Shown here: positions 1 through 11,517 of the stretch, piece by piece
Numbering within the stretch: position 1 is the first letter of the stretch
Layout of the letters: every line of letters starts with the position of its first letter
From: Plasmodium relictum
Lineage: Eukaryota > Apicomplexa > Aconoidasida > Haemosporida > Plasmodiidae
DNA length: 64,000 nt
Assembly (NCBI RefSeq): GCF_900005765.1
Contig: NC_041689.1
Span: 1,426,001 to 1,490,000 of the forward strand
Direction: 5' to 3'
Notes under the pieces: generated by a model
The model's database searches: none
Seen by the model: the letters and a program-made list of their open reading frames with translations, nothing else
What the model was told of the DNA's origin: nothing
Position numbers and translations under genes: made by a program

Positions 1-178
1 ACATCTTTATTCTCTTTTTGAATGAATCCTCCAAAAAAAAAAAAAATTTCTAAAAATATATTTACTTTTACATAATATATTTCATTTATTTTTATAATTT
101 ACTTTTTTTTTTTTAAATTTATTATTCATATTTTCTTTTTATTAATTTTTTTTTTTTTTTTTTTGCAAAATAAATTAG

Positions 179-354
179 AACAAGAAAAAAATAAATATAA
201 TGCTGAAAAAAAAATGAATAAATATAAACTATGGTGAGAACATTCAAATAAAATTACATTAATTTTTATCATATTATATGCTTATTTAGCTATTTTATTT
301 TATAAATGTTTTTGTTTGTGCAAAATTTATGAAGACATAAAACTTGTTAAGTAA
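179..354 (+). CDS. Possible 3' terminal exon with in-frame TGA (candidate selenoprotein tail)
   Basis: A long T-rich tract ends in TAG at 176-178, a good splice acceptor. No GT occurs between 1 and 178, so the donor would lie outside the window. One frame (codons starting at 181) stays open to TAA at 352-354 except for a single TGA at 235-237. The 18 codons before the TGA are charged (ending KYKLW). The 38 codons after it encode a membrane-type segment (ITLIFIILYAYLAILFY) followed by a Cys-rich tail (KCFCLCKIYEDIKLVK). That looks like one tail-anchored C-terminus interrupted by TGA. Plasmodium is known to make selenocysteine, so TGA could be recoded; a hairpin candidate lies at 571-604. The alternative is a normal stop at 237 followed by a chance open frame. 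The upstream part of the gene is outside the window. Confidence 0.4.
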
Positions 355-787
355 AAGTTTTAATAATTTAAATTATTCCAATTATAGAAGAAAAACTAAT
401 TTTTTAGTCTTTTAAGAAGTTGAAGGAAAAAACCATTGAAATATGTTTAATTTCTATTTTTTTTAAAAAGGGATTTTAAATTAAATGTTTCAATTTAATC
501 ATAGATATATATATATTTTTTTATTATGAATAAAAACATATAACTATATTTATGAAATGTTTTTTTAATTATGATATTGAAACGAAGTCGCTTTTTTAGT
601 ATGAACATATTTTTAAAGTATGATTCAAAAATATAATTGTTTACGTTTTTAAATATTTAAATATAAAAAAAAAAAGAAAAAAAAAAAAAGAGAATAAGAA
701 AAAAAAAAAAAAAATTGGGGTAAATATAAAAAAATTTCTTTAGAATTTTGATAAAAGCAGAAAAAAAAAAAAAACCTCCCTAAAAAG
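355..787. other. Intergenic / 3' UTR, contains SECIS-like hairpin
   Basis: AT-rich spacer with no coding frame seen. The only GC-richer patch is around 579-591 and coincides with a hairpin that has SECIS-like spacing (listed separately). A purine-rich A tract at 661-714 leads into the next gene. Confidence 0.6.
571..604 (+). promoter_or_regulatory. SECIS-like hairpin candidate
   Basis: ATGA stands at 571-574, AA at 585-586 (10 nt later) and TGA at 602-604. Bases 575-582 can pair with 594-601 (8 bp, two of them G.T), and 583-584 with 589-590, leaving AAGT at the tip. Order and spacing resemble a eukaryotic selenocysteine insertion element: AUGA, helix, apical AA, helix, GA. It lies about 217 nt after the TAA of the TGA-containing exon, where such an element should be. 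Weak points are a one-base offset at the GA.AG core and a poor lower stem. Confidence 0.35.
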
Positions 788-1039
788 ATGGTAAGAAAGA
801 ATGCATTTTATTTACCGGCATTATTTTTAGGTGGAGCATCTTTGAGTCACTACTTTGCATCAAAAGAGCTGGATGAAATAGAAAAGGAAGCTAAAAAGAC
901 AATTTGGGGATTTTCAACTGGTTTAGTAATTGGCCTTGTAGTAGGTATTTGTATTGGGACTAACTATTATTATATATTTAATAAAATATTTTCAATTTTT
1001 GATTATTTTATAAGAGATTCCGAAGAAAAAAGTGATTAA
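788..1039 (+). CDS. Small conserved-type membrane protein, function unknown
   Basis: Intact 83-residue single-exon frame starting at an ATG after an A-rich leader. The N-terminus (about residues 6-22) is mildly hydrophobic, residues 24-40 are charged (KELDEIEKEAKK), and about 44-68 form a clear membrane helix rich in Gly and Val (GLVIGLVVGICIG). The tail ends in acidic and basic residues (RDSEEKSD). Codon and amino-acid use (Trp, Gly, Cys, His) is unlike the surrounding spacer, which argues for a real gene. I do not recognise a family. Confidence 0.75.
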   Translation: MVRKNAFYLPALFLGGASLSHYFASKELDEIEKEAKKTIWGFSTGLVIGLVVGICIGTNYYYIFNKIFSIFDYFIRDSEEKSD

Positions 1040-2310
1040 CAAGTAGTTGTATATTTTAAAAAATAAAATTCATATATATATTAATTCCCGTAATCAGAAT
1101 AAAGATAAGTTAAAAAACCAAAATATTACACATAAAGTTATGCAAGTATGGCTCTAAATAAAAAAATAAAATTAATTTTGCAGAATATATCCGTTATAAA
1201 ATATTTTAATTTACATAGAAAAATAAAAATAAAATAAACACAAATATGTATATTTATATATGCATATATATTTTTAAAACATCGCAACATAAAGTTGATA
1301 TAAATGTAAATTTTTTTTTTATTTTAATTTTTCATATTAGATATCTTTTTAATAGAATTAAAATATTTTGAAAAAAATATACATATATATATAAAAAAAT
1401 TATTAATATTTTAATTAATAATTAATCTCCATAAGTTTTTTTACTTTATGATTTAAAAATAGGTTATGTAATTTCGTTTGTCTATGAATTTTTTAACATG
1501 CTTCTTATTAAATCATAGAGTTACAATAAAATAATATTAAAAAAAAACTTAATTTTTATTTGTTTTTTGAAATACAATTATTCTAAAAAATTGTGCAATA
1601 TTATATAAGAAAAGAAAGGAATAAAATATTTTATGGCTATAATTTTTTTATAAGAGATATAACAAATATATAATTTGCAAAAAAAAAAAAAAAAATATAC
1701 AAGTTATAAATTTATAAAGTATAATTTATCCTTTTATGCTTATTTATTTTAATACAAAAATATATAATGTATGGAAAAATAAGTTTCTAGTTACCCCTAA
1801 ATGGATAAAAATACTAAAAATTTAGGAAGAGGAAAAAAAAAATATATATATATATATATAATATAAATGTTTTTTTGATATATATTTTGGATTTTTAATT
1901 TATTCATAATATACTTCATATATCCAATTAAATGTGAAAAAATATTTGGTATTGAATAATTCAATGTTTTTTTTTTGAAATGCATTTAAAAAAAATAAGA
2001 AGAAATTTTGAAATTTCACTTCTGAATTATTAAAAATGTGAAATGTTGTATATAAAAATTTAAATTAATCATAAATATGTTTCTTTTCATTCAATATATA
2101 AATTTTTCATTGACAATATATATATATATATGTGTATAAAAAAGAATTTAAAAAAAATTTTAGGAGTAAGAAAAAAAATTATAAATAAAAATAACAAATA
2201 TATATTAAACAAAGAAAATATTTTTTTAATTGAAATATTAATTTGAAATTTAATAGAACAAAGCATACTTTTTATTTTCTTAGTTGTATTTTTAATTAAA
2301 AAAAGTGAAA
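1040..2310. other. Intergenic spacer
   Basis: About 1.27 kb of AT-rich sequence with TA runs (around 1843-1860 and 2118-2132). Open frames on the minus strand (1797-1985, 2087-2365) are Ile/Phe/Lys-rich, low complexity and start inside TA repeats; I do not consider them genes. Confidence 0.6.
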
Positions 2311-3578
2311 ATGAAAAGAGAAAAAAAAAAACCTGCAATATATGGAAGAAATATATCCACTCCAAAAAAAAGAAGTAGAAAAGTTAAACTTCATCTTTTT
2401 TATCTTTCAGTAATTTTTGTTTTTTTTATTTTAGTAATTGCTGTATACATTTATCTAATGCCAGGTAAAATAAATAGACATAAATAAATAATAAACCATT
2501 AGGAAATTAATATTAAATATATGTTGAATTTTTTTTTATTTTATTTTTTATTCATTTTTGTTTGTACTAAAATGAAGATACAGATATATATATAATATAT
2601 GTCTGCTTTCATAAATTAAAATACATAAAAATATTTTTATAATATAAATTGTTAAACTAAAAGAATGTGAAGTAAAATATTGTAAAAAAAATTATATATC
2701 AGTCCATTAATATTTTTCAAATTAAACTTATAGGTTTAAATGTAGAAAGCAAAAATAGATTAAAAATTTTAATTCCTAAAAGCTTTAAGGATTTGAAAAA
2801 TTTAAGTAATAAAGAGAAAGTAAAGATTTTATATGATTCGTTAGTTTTATATAAGAGTGAGCATGGTTTTGTTTTATTAATACTGTTATCATTGTTTTAT
2901 ATTTTTTATCAATCATTTCCGTTATTTTTATGGTGGATGACTGGAACGGCTAGTATTATAACAATATTGATTGGAGCTTTTTACAATTATTTATTTTCCA
3001 TCCTTTACTGTTCCATTTTATCAACCATTTCACCTGTAATTGCTTATGTAATTTTTAAATATTATGGGAAGACAGTTATAGAACATTTTTTTAAGAATTC
3101 TCTTATAAAGTTTAATGCACAAATAAAAAAAAGAGTGAAAAATAAAATTGATTTATTTTTTTATATAGCAATACTAAGATTAACTCCTATATTTCCAAAT
3201 GCTTTAATTAACATACTTGGGGCTTCTTTATCACTTCCTATCCTTCCCTTTTTTGTAGGTACATATATTGGACTTTTACCTAATACTGTAATATTAGGTA
3301 TTTTAATAAAATATATAAAAAATGCACTTCCCGTTTTTTTTCATGAAATTATTTTTTTAAACACATTATTGCTATTTTTGACGTTATAATTTTTAGTATA
3401 ATTGTTTCTAGCATTTTTATTATATATATTTTTACTTTTAGTTTCATTAGGACAAGCTATAAATAGGTTATCATCAGTAAATATGAAGCAGCAATTTTAT
3501 GTACCATTAATTTTTATAATATTGTTATTGCTTTTTCAAAAAATAATGAGGAATAAATATAAAGAGATAAGTCTTTAA
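2311..3578 (+). CDS. VTT-domain (TMEM41/DedA-like) membrane protein
   Basis: Three exons close in frame: 2311-2464, 2734-3297 and 3442-3578, giving 284 residues. The introns have GT..AG ends (donors CCAG|GTAAAA and TTAG|GTATTT; acceptors TATAG and TTTTAG). The N-terminus is basic, followed by one membrane helix (about residues 30-48). The VTT signature is visible in exon 2: RLTPIFPN, then NILGAS and GTYIGLLPNTVI. It continues across the last intron as SLGQAINRL, which lines up with the corresponding part of TMEM41B. The protein ends in a final membrane helix and a basic tail. Animal relatives (TMEM41B, VMP1) are ER lipid scramblases; a role in ER lipid flipping is inferred only. If the second intron were ignored the protein would stop at 3389, but exon 3 is clearly coding. 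Confidence 0.85.
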
Positions 3579-4855
3579 TTCAAATAATTAACAAATTTAG
3601 AAAAATATTAAGAAATGATAAAATATTATTCTTATTAATTTAATAAAATAAACTTCAGAATAGTATATTACTATATATTTTTAAGTTTTACATTTTTTTA
3701 TTTTTTTAATTATACTATATATTTTTTTATCATTTGTTCTTACAACGAGTTGCTAAGCAATATTTTCATATATTTATATTAATATATACCTTTTTTTGTG
3801 TTTTTTAGAATATATTATTTCAGAATTAAATTATTTTGTTAATTTTTATATTTTTTAAAATATTTCTTTTATTTGTCGTTTTATACATAAATTTTTTTTT
3901 TTTTGTTATTTGAAACAAAATTTTTTTCCTCTTTTTTTTTTTTCTATTATATCCATTGATATTTTAAAATCAAATAAAAATAAAAGATAAAATTTTTACG
4001 TCATAAAAATTAATAATTATAAAAAATTTGTTAAAGATAGAATATTTAAAAATTATATATTTTCTACATATTTAATTTTTTTTCTGTATCTAACGAAACA
4101 CCGCCTTTTCATTGTGTATATTTAATTATTCACATTATAAAGTTTTTAATTTTTCATTTTTCTTAAATCTTTTAACTAACATTAATTTTTCTATTTTTAT
4201 TCTTTTAAGCTAATCTCAAGTAAAACTAAATATAATTCGACAAGAAATATATTTTTTTAATAATCTTGAATTATTTAATAATTCCATTTAATAATTTATA
4301 AAATTTTTGTTAACAAAAAAAAAAAAAAAACGCTATTTTTATTTTATTTATAAAAAGAAATGTAATGAATTATATATATCATAAAAATTTTCCGAATTAA
4401 AGTCTTTTTTTTTTTGTGTGAAATTATATTTTAATATAAATCTGTGTATAATTTTTTTTTTTTAAATTAAATTATTGTGTTTTATTTTTTGCTTAAGAAA
4501 CATTATTATTTTTTCATATATGCTTCATATAATTAAATAAAAATGGAACATTTTTAATATTTTAATTACATTTAATTTAAATTATCAATTTTAATTATTT
4601 TTTTTTATTTTACTTGTTTATAAAATTTGAATAAACTTATTTTTTTAAGAACTATTTTAGTTTTTTGAAACAGTTAAATATACAAAATTCATTAACTATT
4701 TTATAATTTTACTAAGTATTAAAAATAAAATGTAATTAATATATATGGGAATATATGACAAATGAATAAAAGTATATATTAAAATTTAAATTATTTTAAA
4801 TTTAAAAAAAAAAAAATTTATTCTACATTGAAAAAATAAAATAAAATAATAAACA
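3579..4855. other. Intergenic spacer upstream of SPT5
   Basis: About 1.28 kb, T-rich. No gene seen. Two less AT-rich spots stand out: a short hairpin TTGCTAAGCAA near 3748, and CGAAACACCGCC near 4094. Neither has an assigned role. Confidence 0.55.
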
Positions 4856-7800
4856 ATGGAAGGAAATAAAATATTACAAAACGAAATAGTTAATGGAGAT
4901 GATGAAGCAAAAGTAATAAATGATGAAGAAAATGAAAAAGAAAAAGAAAAATTAGAATTGAAAGAAGTAGAAACAGAAATTGGGAAGGAAGAAGAATATA
5001 AGCATATTGAACAAGAAGAAATAAAAAAACAAGAACAAATGAAGGAAATATATCAAACAGAAGATGAAGAAGATGAAGAAAACGAAAATGTAAAAGATAT
5101 TCTGCTCAAAAAAAAAAGGAAAAAAGGCCAGTTTAAATCATCATATATAGATACTGAAGCTCAAGAAAATGAAGAAGATGATGAAGATATAGAATATAGA
5201 GAAAATAGAAAAATAAAGAAACATGGGCAAAAAAAAAGAAAATTAACAACAAATAAATATATATCAACCTTCCTAGATACTGAAGCTCAAGTAGGGGATG
5301 ATGAAGAAGAAGAGGATTATGCAAGTTCCTATATTGATGAATTTGAGGAAGCAAAAAAATTAGAAAAAAAAAAAATGTATGAAACTCGCTTAAAAAGTGG
5401 AACAAATCATTTAGCTCAAGCGATAAATAAATTATCACAAAGATATGAAAATGAAAAGGAAATAAAAGAGGATACATTAACTGATGGAGAAACATTAACA
5501 GAAGAAGAAATGTCAGGTGAGGAATATTTTGATGAAGGAGAATGTTTAAGTACTTTTGATAGCCCCAAAATGTGGTTAATAAAGCTATTTAAGAATAATA
5601 TAGAAAGAAATTTAGCAATTAGTATTTACTATAAATATATGAAACTAAAAGATAATGACTTTAATATTAAGGGAATATACGTTTCTGATAATTTAAAAGG
5701 TTATATATATATAGAAGCGGATAGTTTATATATGTTAAAAAGATTTTTATTAGGATTTAAATATATTAATTTAAATGAAATATCTATTGTGCCTGTTCAA
5801 GAATTAACTTCAATATTTGCTATGTGCCATTCTAAGGTTATTATACCTAAGGTAAATGAATATGTAAGAATAAAAAGAGGAGTTTATATGAATGATATAG
5901 GTCAAATATTTGAAGTACATGAAAAAGGAATATATGCAATAGTTCGATTAATACCAAGGATATCCTATGATAAATATAATAATTTTAAAAAGGATAGTTA
6001 CAATAATATATCTTCTGTAAATAGAGTGAGTTCTATGTTAGATGAAAATAATAAAAATGATTCTTTTTATTTGAATGACAAATTAGATATAAACAAAAAT
6101 ACAAATTTCTCCAAATCTCAAAATGAAAATATTATAAATGAGAAGAGTGATATATTAGATGAAGCTTTACAGTTTAGGAGAAAAAAAAAAAAGGAAAGAC
6201 CTCTTAAAAAGTTTTTTGATCGAGAAGAAATTGAACAAATAGGAGGTGTTATTGAACATGGCCCATATCCTAGAACTATCAAGTATCAAAATAATATATT
6301 TGAAGAAAATGGATATTTATTAAAGAAAATGAATATAAAATATTTAATTAGTGAAAATGCCAATATAACATTAACAGAAATAAGGGATTTTAATAAAAAT
6401 AATACCAACGAAGAAGATATAAATTTACACCTTAGTAAAGCTTTCATAAATAAAAATTCTTTACATTTATTTAAAAAAGATGAAAGAGTAAAAATAATGA
6501 AAGGGGAGCTATATAATTTAATAGGAACAATAACAGCTATTAATGATAATGTACTAACAGTAAATCCAGATAATTTAGCAAAAGAGTTTAAGTTTTTACC
6601 AAGTGATGTTACAAAATATTTTAACGAAGGAGATAATGTAACAGTAATAAATGGATTACATAAGGGAAAAAGTGGATTGATATCTTTATTAGATTATAAA
6701 GAAAATGTCGCACTTATATTTTCCCCTTCATTAAACACAGAATTGAGATCATCTATACAAGATTTAACTTTGTCTACCAATAACAGTGAAGGATTAGGTG
6801 GTGTTAATACACTAAATGGATTTTCAATAGGGGACTTAATTGAATTAAGTGATAGACAAATAGGAGTTTTAACTTATATAGATAAAAATAAGCATATTCG
6901 TGTATTAACAAATAATAATAAAATATTACATACTACTATAGGTGCAATAACATCTAAAAGATCAGCTATAGGTCAAGTTTGTAAAGATGAGAATAACAAT
7001 GTGATTCAAGCTAAAGATACTATACAAATAATTAGGGGGATTCATAAAAATAAAGTAGCTGTAGTTAATTATATATGGAAAAATAAAATTTTTGCAAAAA
7101 TAAATAGAAAGATTGAAGACAATGGTTTTGTTGTTGTTGACTGTGAAAATTGTGTTTTGTCAGGTAATAGAAATGAGAAGAAAAAAATAATAACACATAA
7201 TAATTTATTTAGAAATAATAATTTTTTTAAAAAAAATAACTTTCAATCATTTATTGGAAAAACTGTTAAAATATTAACGGGAGTTTATAAGGGACTATTG
7301 GGGGATGTTATTGACGCAGAAAGAGATGAATTTACTTTACTTTTAAAAATAAAACCTAAAACTGTAAGGCAAAAAAGAATAGAATGCGCCATTGCTGATG
7401 CTTATAAGGATCAAAACATATTTGATGAAAAATCTTATGGAAATGAAGCTATAATTGGTACTAAAAAAGGTCTAGAAAAGATAGAAAAAAACCAAAGGTC
7501 GGAAAAAAAAATATATGATTCATATTACAATGATAACCAAAAAAGAAGTTCGGACAGAAGGAAAAATGATTTTAGTGTAAGATATGAAGAAAAGTACTTT
7601 AGTTATAACAAACACAAAGAAAAGGATTTTAATTATGATAATGAGAAAAAAAAAAATTATGAAATTAATAAAAGTAAAAATAATAAAAATTATGTAGAAG
7701 ATTGGAATTATGAAAATGATAAACATAATGTGAATTCGACTATGTCTAATCGTAAAAATGAAAGTATATATGATAAGGAAGATAATGATGCATCATATAG

Positions 7801-8467
7801 TAAAAATTATAATAATAACTACAATAAACATAGTGGTAATTCGAAGAAATTTTATAAAAGAAATGAAGAAGATCGTTATAAAAAAAATAAAAATGAAGAA
7901 AATAAAAAATATAATAAAAAAAAGGATCACATAAATGAGGAATATAACTTAAAATACGAAGAAGATAAAAGTTATGTTTGTAATTTTGATGAGGAAATTA
8001 AAAAAGAGGTTAAAAAGGAATTAAAACAAGAAGATGAAAAAAAAAAGGTAAAAAATGCACAAAATAGCGAAAGAAAAGAAGAGATTAACAAACAACATAG
8101 TATAGTAGATGATAATGAAAATAATCAAAAAGATCCTATATGGTTAATTGAAGGAGTAATGGTAAAAGTAATTACACCAGGGCAATTTTTTAATGAAATA
8201 GGAAGAATTATGAATATAACAAAAAAGAATTCTTATATTATTTTAAAAATACAAACAGAAAAAACATCCTTTAGTATAGTTTCTGATGCAGTTGTTCCTT
8301 TAAAACCAGAGAAAAAAAATGATCAAGTTATAATTGTAGATAAAGGAAAAACAATAGAAGGATTAATAATAGATATTCAAAATAAGGAAGTTCAGGTTAA
8401 TACAATACATGGAAATATAACATCTCATTTACAAAATATGTTTTTATATAAGAAATATTTTTCATAA
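4856..8467 (+). CDS. SPT5: Transcription elongation factor SPT5
   Basis: Single-exon, 1203 residues. The N-terminal about 230 residues are acidic, with two TEAQ-containing segments like the Spt5 acidic arm. An NGN domain spans about 240-325 (starts LFKNNIERNLA; contains GYIYIEA), the surface that binds Spt4. KOW domains follow: about 330-365 (VRIKRGVYMNDIGQIFEV), 540-625 (VKIMKGELYNLIGTI and VTVINGLHKGKSG), 655-770 (LIELSDRQIGVL; IQIIRGIHKNK), 798-850 (VKILTGVYKGLLGDV), and a last one at about 1095-1202. Residues 858-1090 are Asn/Lys/Glu/Tyr low complexity, sitting where other Spt5 proteins carry the phosphorylated C-terminal repeats; I see no repeat array. With Spt4 it clamps RNA polymerase II and controls pausing and processivity in the nucleus. 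It lies tail to tail with transketolase. Confidence 0.93.
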   Translation: MEGNKILQNEIVNGDDEAKVINDEENEKEKEKLELKEVETEIGKEEEYKHIEQEEIKKQEQMKEIYQTEDEEDEENENVKDILLKKKRKKGQFKSSYIDTEAQENEEDDEDIEYRENRKIKKHGQKKRKLTTNKYISTFLDTEAQVGDDEEEEDYASSYIDEFEEAKKLEKKKMYETRLKSGTNHLAQAINKLSQRYENEKEIKEDTLTDGETLTEEEMSGEEYFDEGECLSTFDSPKMWLIKLFKNNIERNLAISIYYKYMKLKDNDFNIKGIYVSDNLKGYIYIEADSLYMLKRFLLGFKYINLNEISIVPVQELTSIFAMCHSKVIIPKVNEYVRIKRGVYMNDIGQIFEVHEKGIYAIVRLIPRISYDKYNNFKKDSYNNISSVNRVSSMLDENNKNDSFYLNDKLDINKNTNFSKSQNENIINEKSDILDEALQFRRKKKKERPLKKFFDREEIEQIGGVIEHGPYPRTIKYQNNIFEENGYLLKKMNIKYLISENANITLTEIRDFNKNNTNEEDINLHLSKAFINKNSLHLFKKDERVKIMKGELYNLIGTITAINDNVLTVNPDNLAKEFKFLPSDVTKYFNEGDNVTVINGLHKGKSGLISLLDYKENVALIFSPSLNTELRSSIQDLTLSTNNSEGLGGVNTLNGFSIGDLIELSDRQIGVLTYIDKNKHIRVLTNNNKILHTTIGAITSKRSAIGQVCKDENNNVIQAKDTIQIIRGIHKNKVAVVNYIWKNKIFAKINRKIEDNGFVVVDCENCVLSGNRNEKKKIITHNNLFRNNNFFKKNNFQSFIGKTVKILTGVYKGLLGDVIDAERDEFTLLLKIKPKTVRQKRIECAIADAYKDQNIFDEKSYGNEAIIGTKKGLEKIEKNQRSEKKIYDSYYNDNQKRSSDRRKNDFSVRYEEKYFSYNKHKEKDFNYDNEKKKNYEINKSKNNKNYVEDWNYENDKHNVNSTMSNRKNESIYDKEDNDASYSKNYNNNYNKHSGNSKKFYKRNEEDRYKKNKNEENKKYNKKKDHINEEYNLKYEEDKSYVCNFDEEIKKEVKKELKQEDEKKKVKNAQNSERKEEINKQHSIVDDNENNQKDPIWLIEGVMVKVITPGQFFNEIGRIMNITKKNSYIILKIQTEKTSFSIVSDAVVPLKPEKKNDQVIIVDKGKTIEGLIIDIQNKEVQVNTIHGNITSHLQNMFLYKKYFS

Positions 8468-9320
8468 TTTACTTTATATATATAAGAATATACAAATAAG
8501 TAAAAAATTAAAGTTTCTTACAATTACAGAATATTAAAATTGTTTTTAAGAATAAATTACATGTATATATATATTTGCAATAATAGAATTATTTGCAACA
8601 AACGAAAAACAAAATAGGTTTTTATGTAAATATATATATATACATTTATTAACCTCATTATTTAAATAGATAAAAACTTATTTTAAAATATTCTTTTATA
8701 TATTTATTTTTTATGTAATGTAATCTTGAATATTCATTTGAATATATATAATAGTATAATGAAATGTTAAAACCTAACTTTTATAAAATATTTGAGGATA
8801 TAATATACTAGAATTATTAAAATATATAAATATTAAAAAAATAATTTTTTTTTAATATAAAGAGGATTCGAATGCTTATTAAATTGGTGAAAGTAATATA
8901 ATAAAATTGGTTATTTTAATATTAAATTATTTAAAATAATATAAAATCATTATAACATGTATTATTTTAAAAGCTTTGAAGTTTATTTAAATTAAATACT
9001 AACTATAGAATTGTAAAAAATGAAAAAAAATATTCAATATAGAAAATAAAAAATTATTTAAGAAAATGTGTTTTATATTTATGGAATTTTACACTTAAAT
9101 TATTTTTACGCATTATATACAGTACATATTATGCTATGTATTACTCATATATATTTTGTTTGCAGTTTTTTTGAAAAATAAATTTGTTAAATTATTTATT
9201 TATCTTTTTTTTTTTTTTTTGCATAGTTATATTAATTTATGTTCTAGTAATTTTATAGTTCAGGCGTGTTTAGCGCATTTACATATATACATAAATATAT
9301 GTTTTTTTTCAGTCAGTAAT
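8468..9320. other. Convergent intergenic spacer (SPT5 / transketolase 3' ends)
   Basis: About 850 bp AT-rich 3' flanks of two convergent genes. No gene seen. A small GC-richer patch (GGCGTGTTTAGCGC, about 9262-9275) lies about 50 nt past the transketolase stop and can form only a 3-bp stem. Confidence 0.55.
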
Positions 9321-11330
9321 TTATTTTAATTTGTTTTTTATAAAATTTAAAACTTTTTGAACAATATTATCTGGTGTGATGCATAAATGTTCCCATATTT
9401 TATTTTTGGGTGCTGAATAGCCAAATTGATTAATGCCTATATAAACATTAAAATAGGTGTCGAATCCATGAGTAGAAGCAGGTTCAATATAAAATCTGAC
9501 TACATCAGGATTATGATGCATCATAATAGAATTTTGATATTCTTCTGTCTGCTTTTTAAATAGTGTCCATGATGGAAAGCTAACAATTCGAACGTTTAAA
9601 TTATGTTCAGTTTTTAAAATGTTTTTAGCATCAAAGCATAATTGTAGTTCTGATCCGCATCCACTTAAAATAACTTTTTGGCTTTTTGAATCATCGAAAT
9701 CTTCTAAAATGTATGCTCCTTTTAACACATTTTCTACTGATGTGTTCTTTAAGTGTGGTACTTTATTTCTACATAATGCAATAACTGTTGGGGTATTAGG
9801 ATTTCTAAAATGACACAAATAGGATCCTGATACTTCATTTCCATCTGCCGGTCTTATTATATTTAAATTTGGTGTAGATCTGAGTAGTGACAATACTTCA
9901 ATTGGCTGATGTGTTGGACCATCTTCTCCTAATTCAATGGAATCGTGAGTAGCTATACATAAAATATGGTAATTAGATAAAGCAGCTAACCTTAAAGCAC
10001 CGAAAGCATAGGTATAAAAGTTTAGGAAAGTGCCACAATAAGGTTGAAATCCTCCATAGGAATAAATACCGTTTGTTATAGCAACCATTCCATGCTCTCT
10101 TACTCCGTACCTTATATATTTATTTCCATGAAAATTTCTGTTAATATCTTTTTCTTCTTTTAATGATGTACAATTAGATTCTGATAAATCAGCACTTCCT
10201 CCTATTAATTCGGGCAATATTTTATTTAGACAATTTAAAACAACACCTGATAAATTTCTTGTTGCACTTGGGGGGTCTTTAGGTGTATACCTTGGCAATA
10301 CTTCTTGCCAATTATGAGGTAAATCTTGTTGGAATCTTCTCAAAATTTCTTGTCCTATTTCAGGAAATTGTAAAGTAAAATCTTCGAACATTTTTCTCCA
10401 TTTCATATAATTTTCTTTTTTCTTTTCTATTACATTTTTATAGAAATTTCTTACCTCATCTGTAATATGAAACTTTTTTTCAGGATCTAAACCAAAAAAT
10501 TTTTTGGCATTTTTTAAATCTTCTTCGTTAAGTGCTAAACCATGAGATTTGCATGTTCCTTGCACTTTGGTTCCAAAACCGCAAATTGTTTTAACTATTA
10601 TTAGTGAAGGTTGTTTTAAATTTTTTTTAGATTCTTCAATTTCAAACAATATTTTTTTAAAATCCATATTTCCATCTTCTACTCTTCTAACTTCCCAATT
10701 TAGAGCTTCAAATTTCTTTCCAATATCTTCGGTAAAGGATAAATCTGTGTTCCCATCAATAGTAATTTTATTATCATCATATAGAAGGATTAACCTTCCT
10801 AATCCCAAGTGACCAGCTAAAGAAGCGGCTTCACAAAATACTCCTTCTTGCATGCATCCATCTCCACATATACAATAAACATAATTATCAAAAATTTTAT
10901 GATCCTTTGTGTTATATTTGTCTGCTAAATTATGGGCAGCAATGGCCATTCCAACAGCATTAGAAGCCCCTTGGCCCAACGGTCCTGTAGTTACTTCTAC
11001 TCCTTTGGTAATATGATTTTCTGGATGGCCGGGGGTTAAACTTCCTAGTTGTCGAAAATTTTTTAAATCTTCTATAGTTAAACCTTGCTCTGTTAAATAC
11101 AGCATAGTGTACAGTAATGCACTAGCATGACCATTGGATAAAACAAACCTGTCTCTATTTATCCATTTTGTATCTTCATTATAATAATTCATTACATAAG
11201 CCCATAAAACGTGAGCTATGGGAGCACAACCAATAGGAGCTCCTTGATGTCCGCTATTCGCTTGTAATGGCATTTCTGCCGATAGCATACGGATTTCATT
11301 AATACATTTTATATCTATTTCTTTGCTCAT
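9321..11330 (-). CDS. TKT: Transketolase
   Basis: Single-exon, 669 residues, the usual transketolase length. It moves two-carbon units between sugar phosphates in the non-oxidative pentose phosphate pathway and needs thiamine diphosphate and Mg2+. Visible motifs: the N-terminal signature SGHQGAPIG at about 26-34, a second stretch [14 protein letters not shown] at 117-130, the cofactor motif GDG at 156-158 with the following N in DDNKITIDG, and the central pyrimidine-domain segment [11 protein letters not shown] that holds the catalytic Glu. No targeting presequence is seen (MSKEIDIK), so it is probably cytosolic. All key residues appear intact and there is no low-complexity insert, unlike its neighbours. 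Confidence 0.97.
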   Translation of the reverse strand: MSKEIDIKCINEIRMLSAEMPLQANSGHQGAPIGCAPIAHVLWAYVMNYYNEDTKWINRDRFVLSNGHASALLYTMLYLTEQGLTIEDLKNFRQLGSLTPGHPENHITKGVEVTTGPLGQGASNAVGMAIAAHNLADKYNTKDHKIFDNYVYCICGDGCMQEGVFCEAASLAGHLGLGRLILLYDDNKITIDGNTDLSFTEDIGKKFEALNWEVRRVEDGNMDFKKILFEIEESKKNLKQPSLIIVKTICGFGTKVQGTCKSHGLALNEEDLKNAKKFFGLDPEKKFHITDEVRNFYKNVIEKKKENYMKWRKMFEDFTLQFPEIGQEILRRFQQDLPHNWQEVLPRYTPKDPPSATRNLSGVVLNCLNKILPELIGGSADLSESNCTSLKEEKDINRNFHGNKYIRYGVREHGMVAITNGIYSYGGFQPYCGTFLNFYTYAFGALRLAALSNYHILCIATHDSIELGEDGPTHQPIEVLSLLRSTPNLNIIRPADGNEVSGSYLCHFRNPNTPTVIALCRNKVPHLKNTSVENVLKGAYILEDFDDSKSQKVILSGCGSELQLCFDAKNILKTEHNLNVRIVSFPSWTLFKKQTEEYQNSIMMHHNPDVVRFYIEPASTHGFDTYFNVYIGINQFGYSAPKNKIWEHLCITPDNIVQKVLNFIKNKLK

Positions 11331-11517
11331 ATTGATTATATTATAATTTTATATTATTTTAATAAATATATAAGATGGAATGCAAATGAAAAATATGTTA
11401 TTTTTTTTTTTTTTTTTTTTTCAAAATAGAGAAATAATTGTAACTTTAAAATTAAAATTTTAAAAAAAAATTCAAATTTAAATAAAATGAAATAATAATT
11501 ATATATATATGCATATA

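Noticed and set aside
1797-2365. Two minus-strand frames upstream of the VTT gene
   Set aside because: Start in TA repeats and contain Ile/Tyr dipeptide runs; overlap the VTT gene start.
5133-5495. 120-codon minus frame opposite the SPT5 N-terminus
   Set aside because: Mirror of Glu/Lys/Asp codons: reads as Phe/Leu/His-rich sequence, and SPT5 is clearly the real gene.
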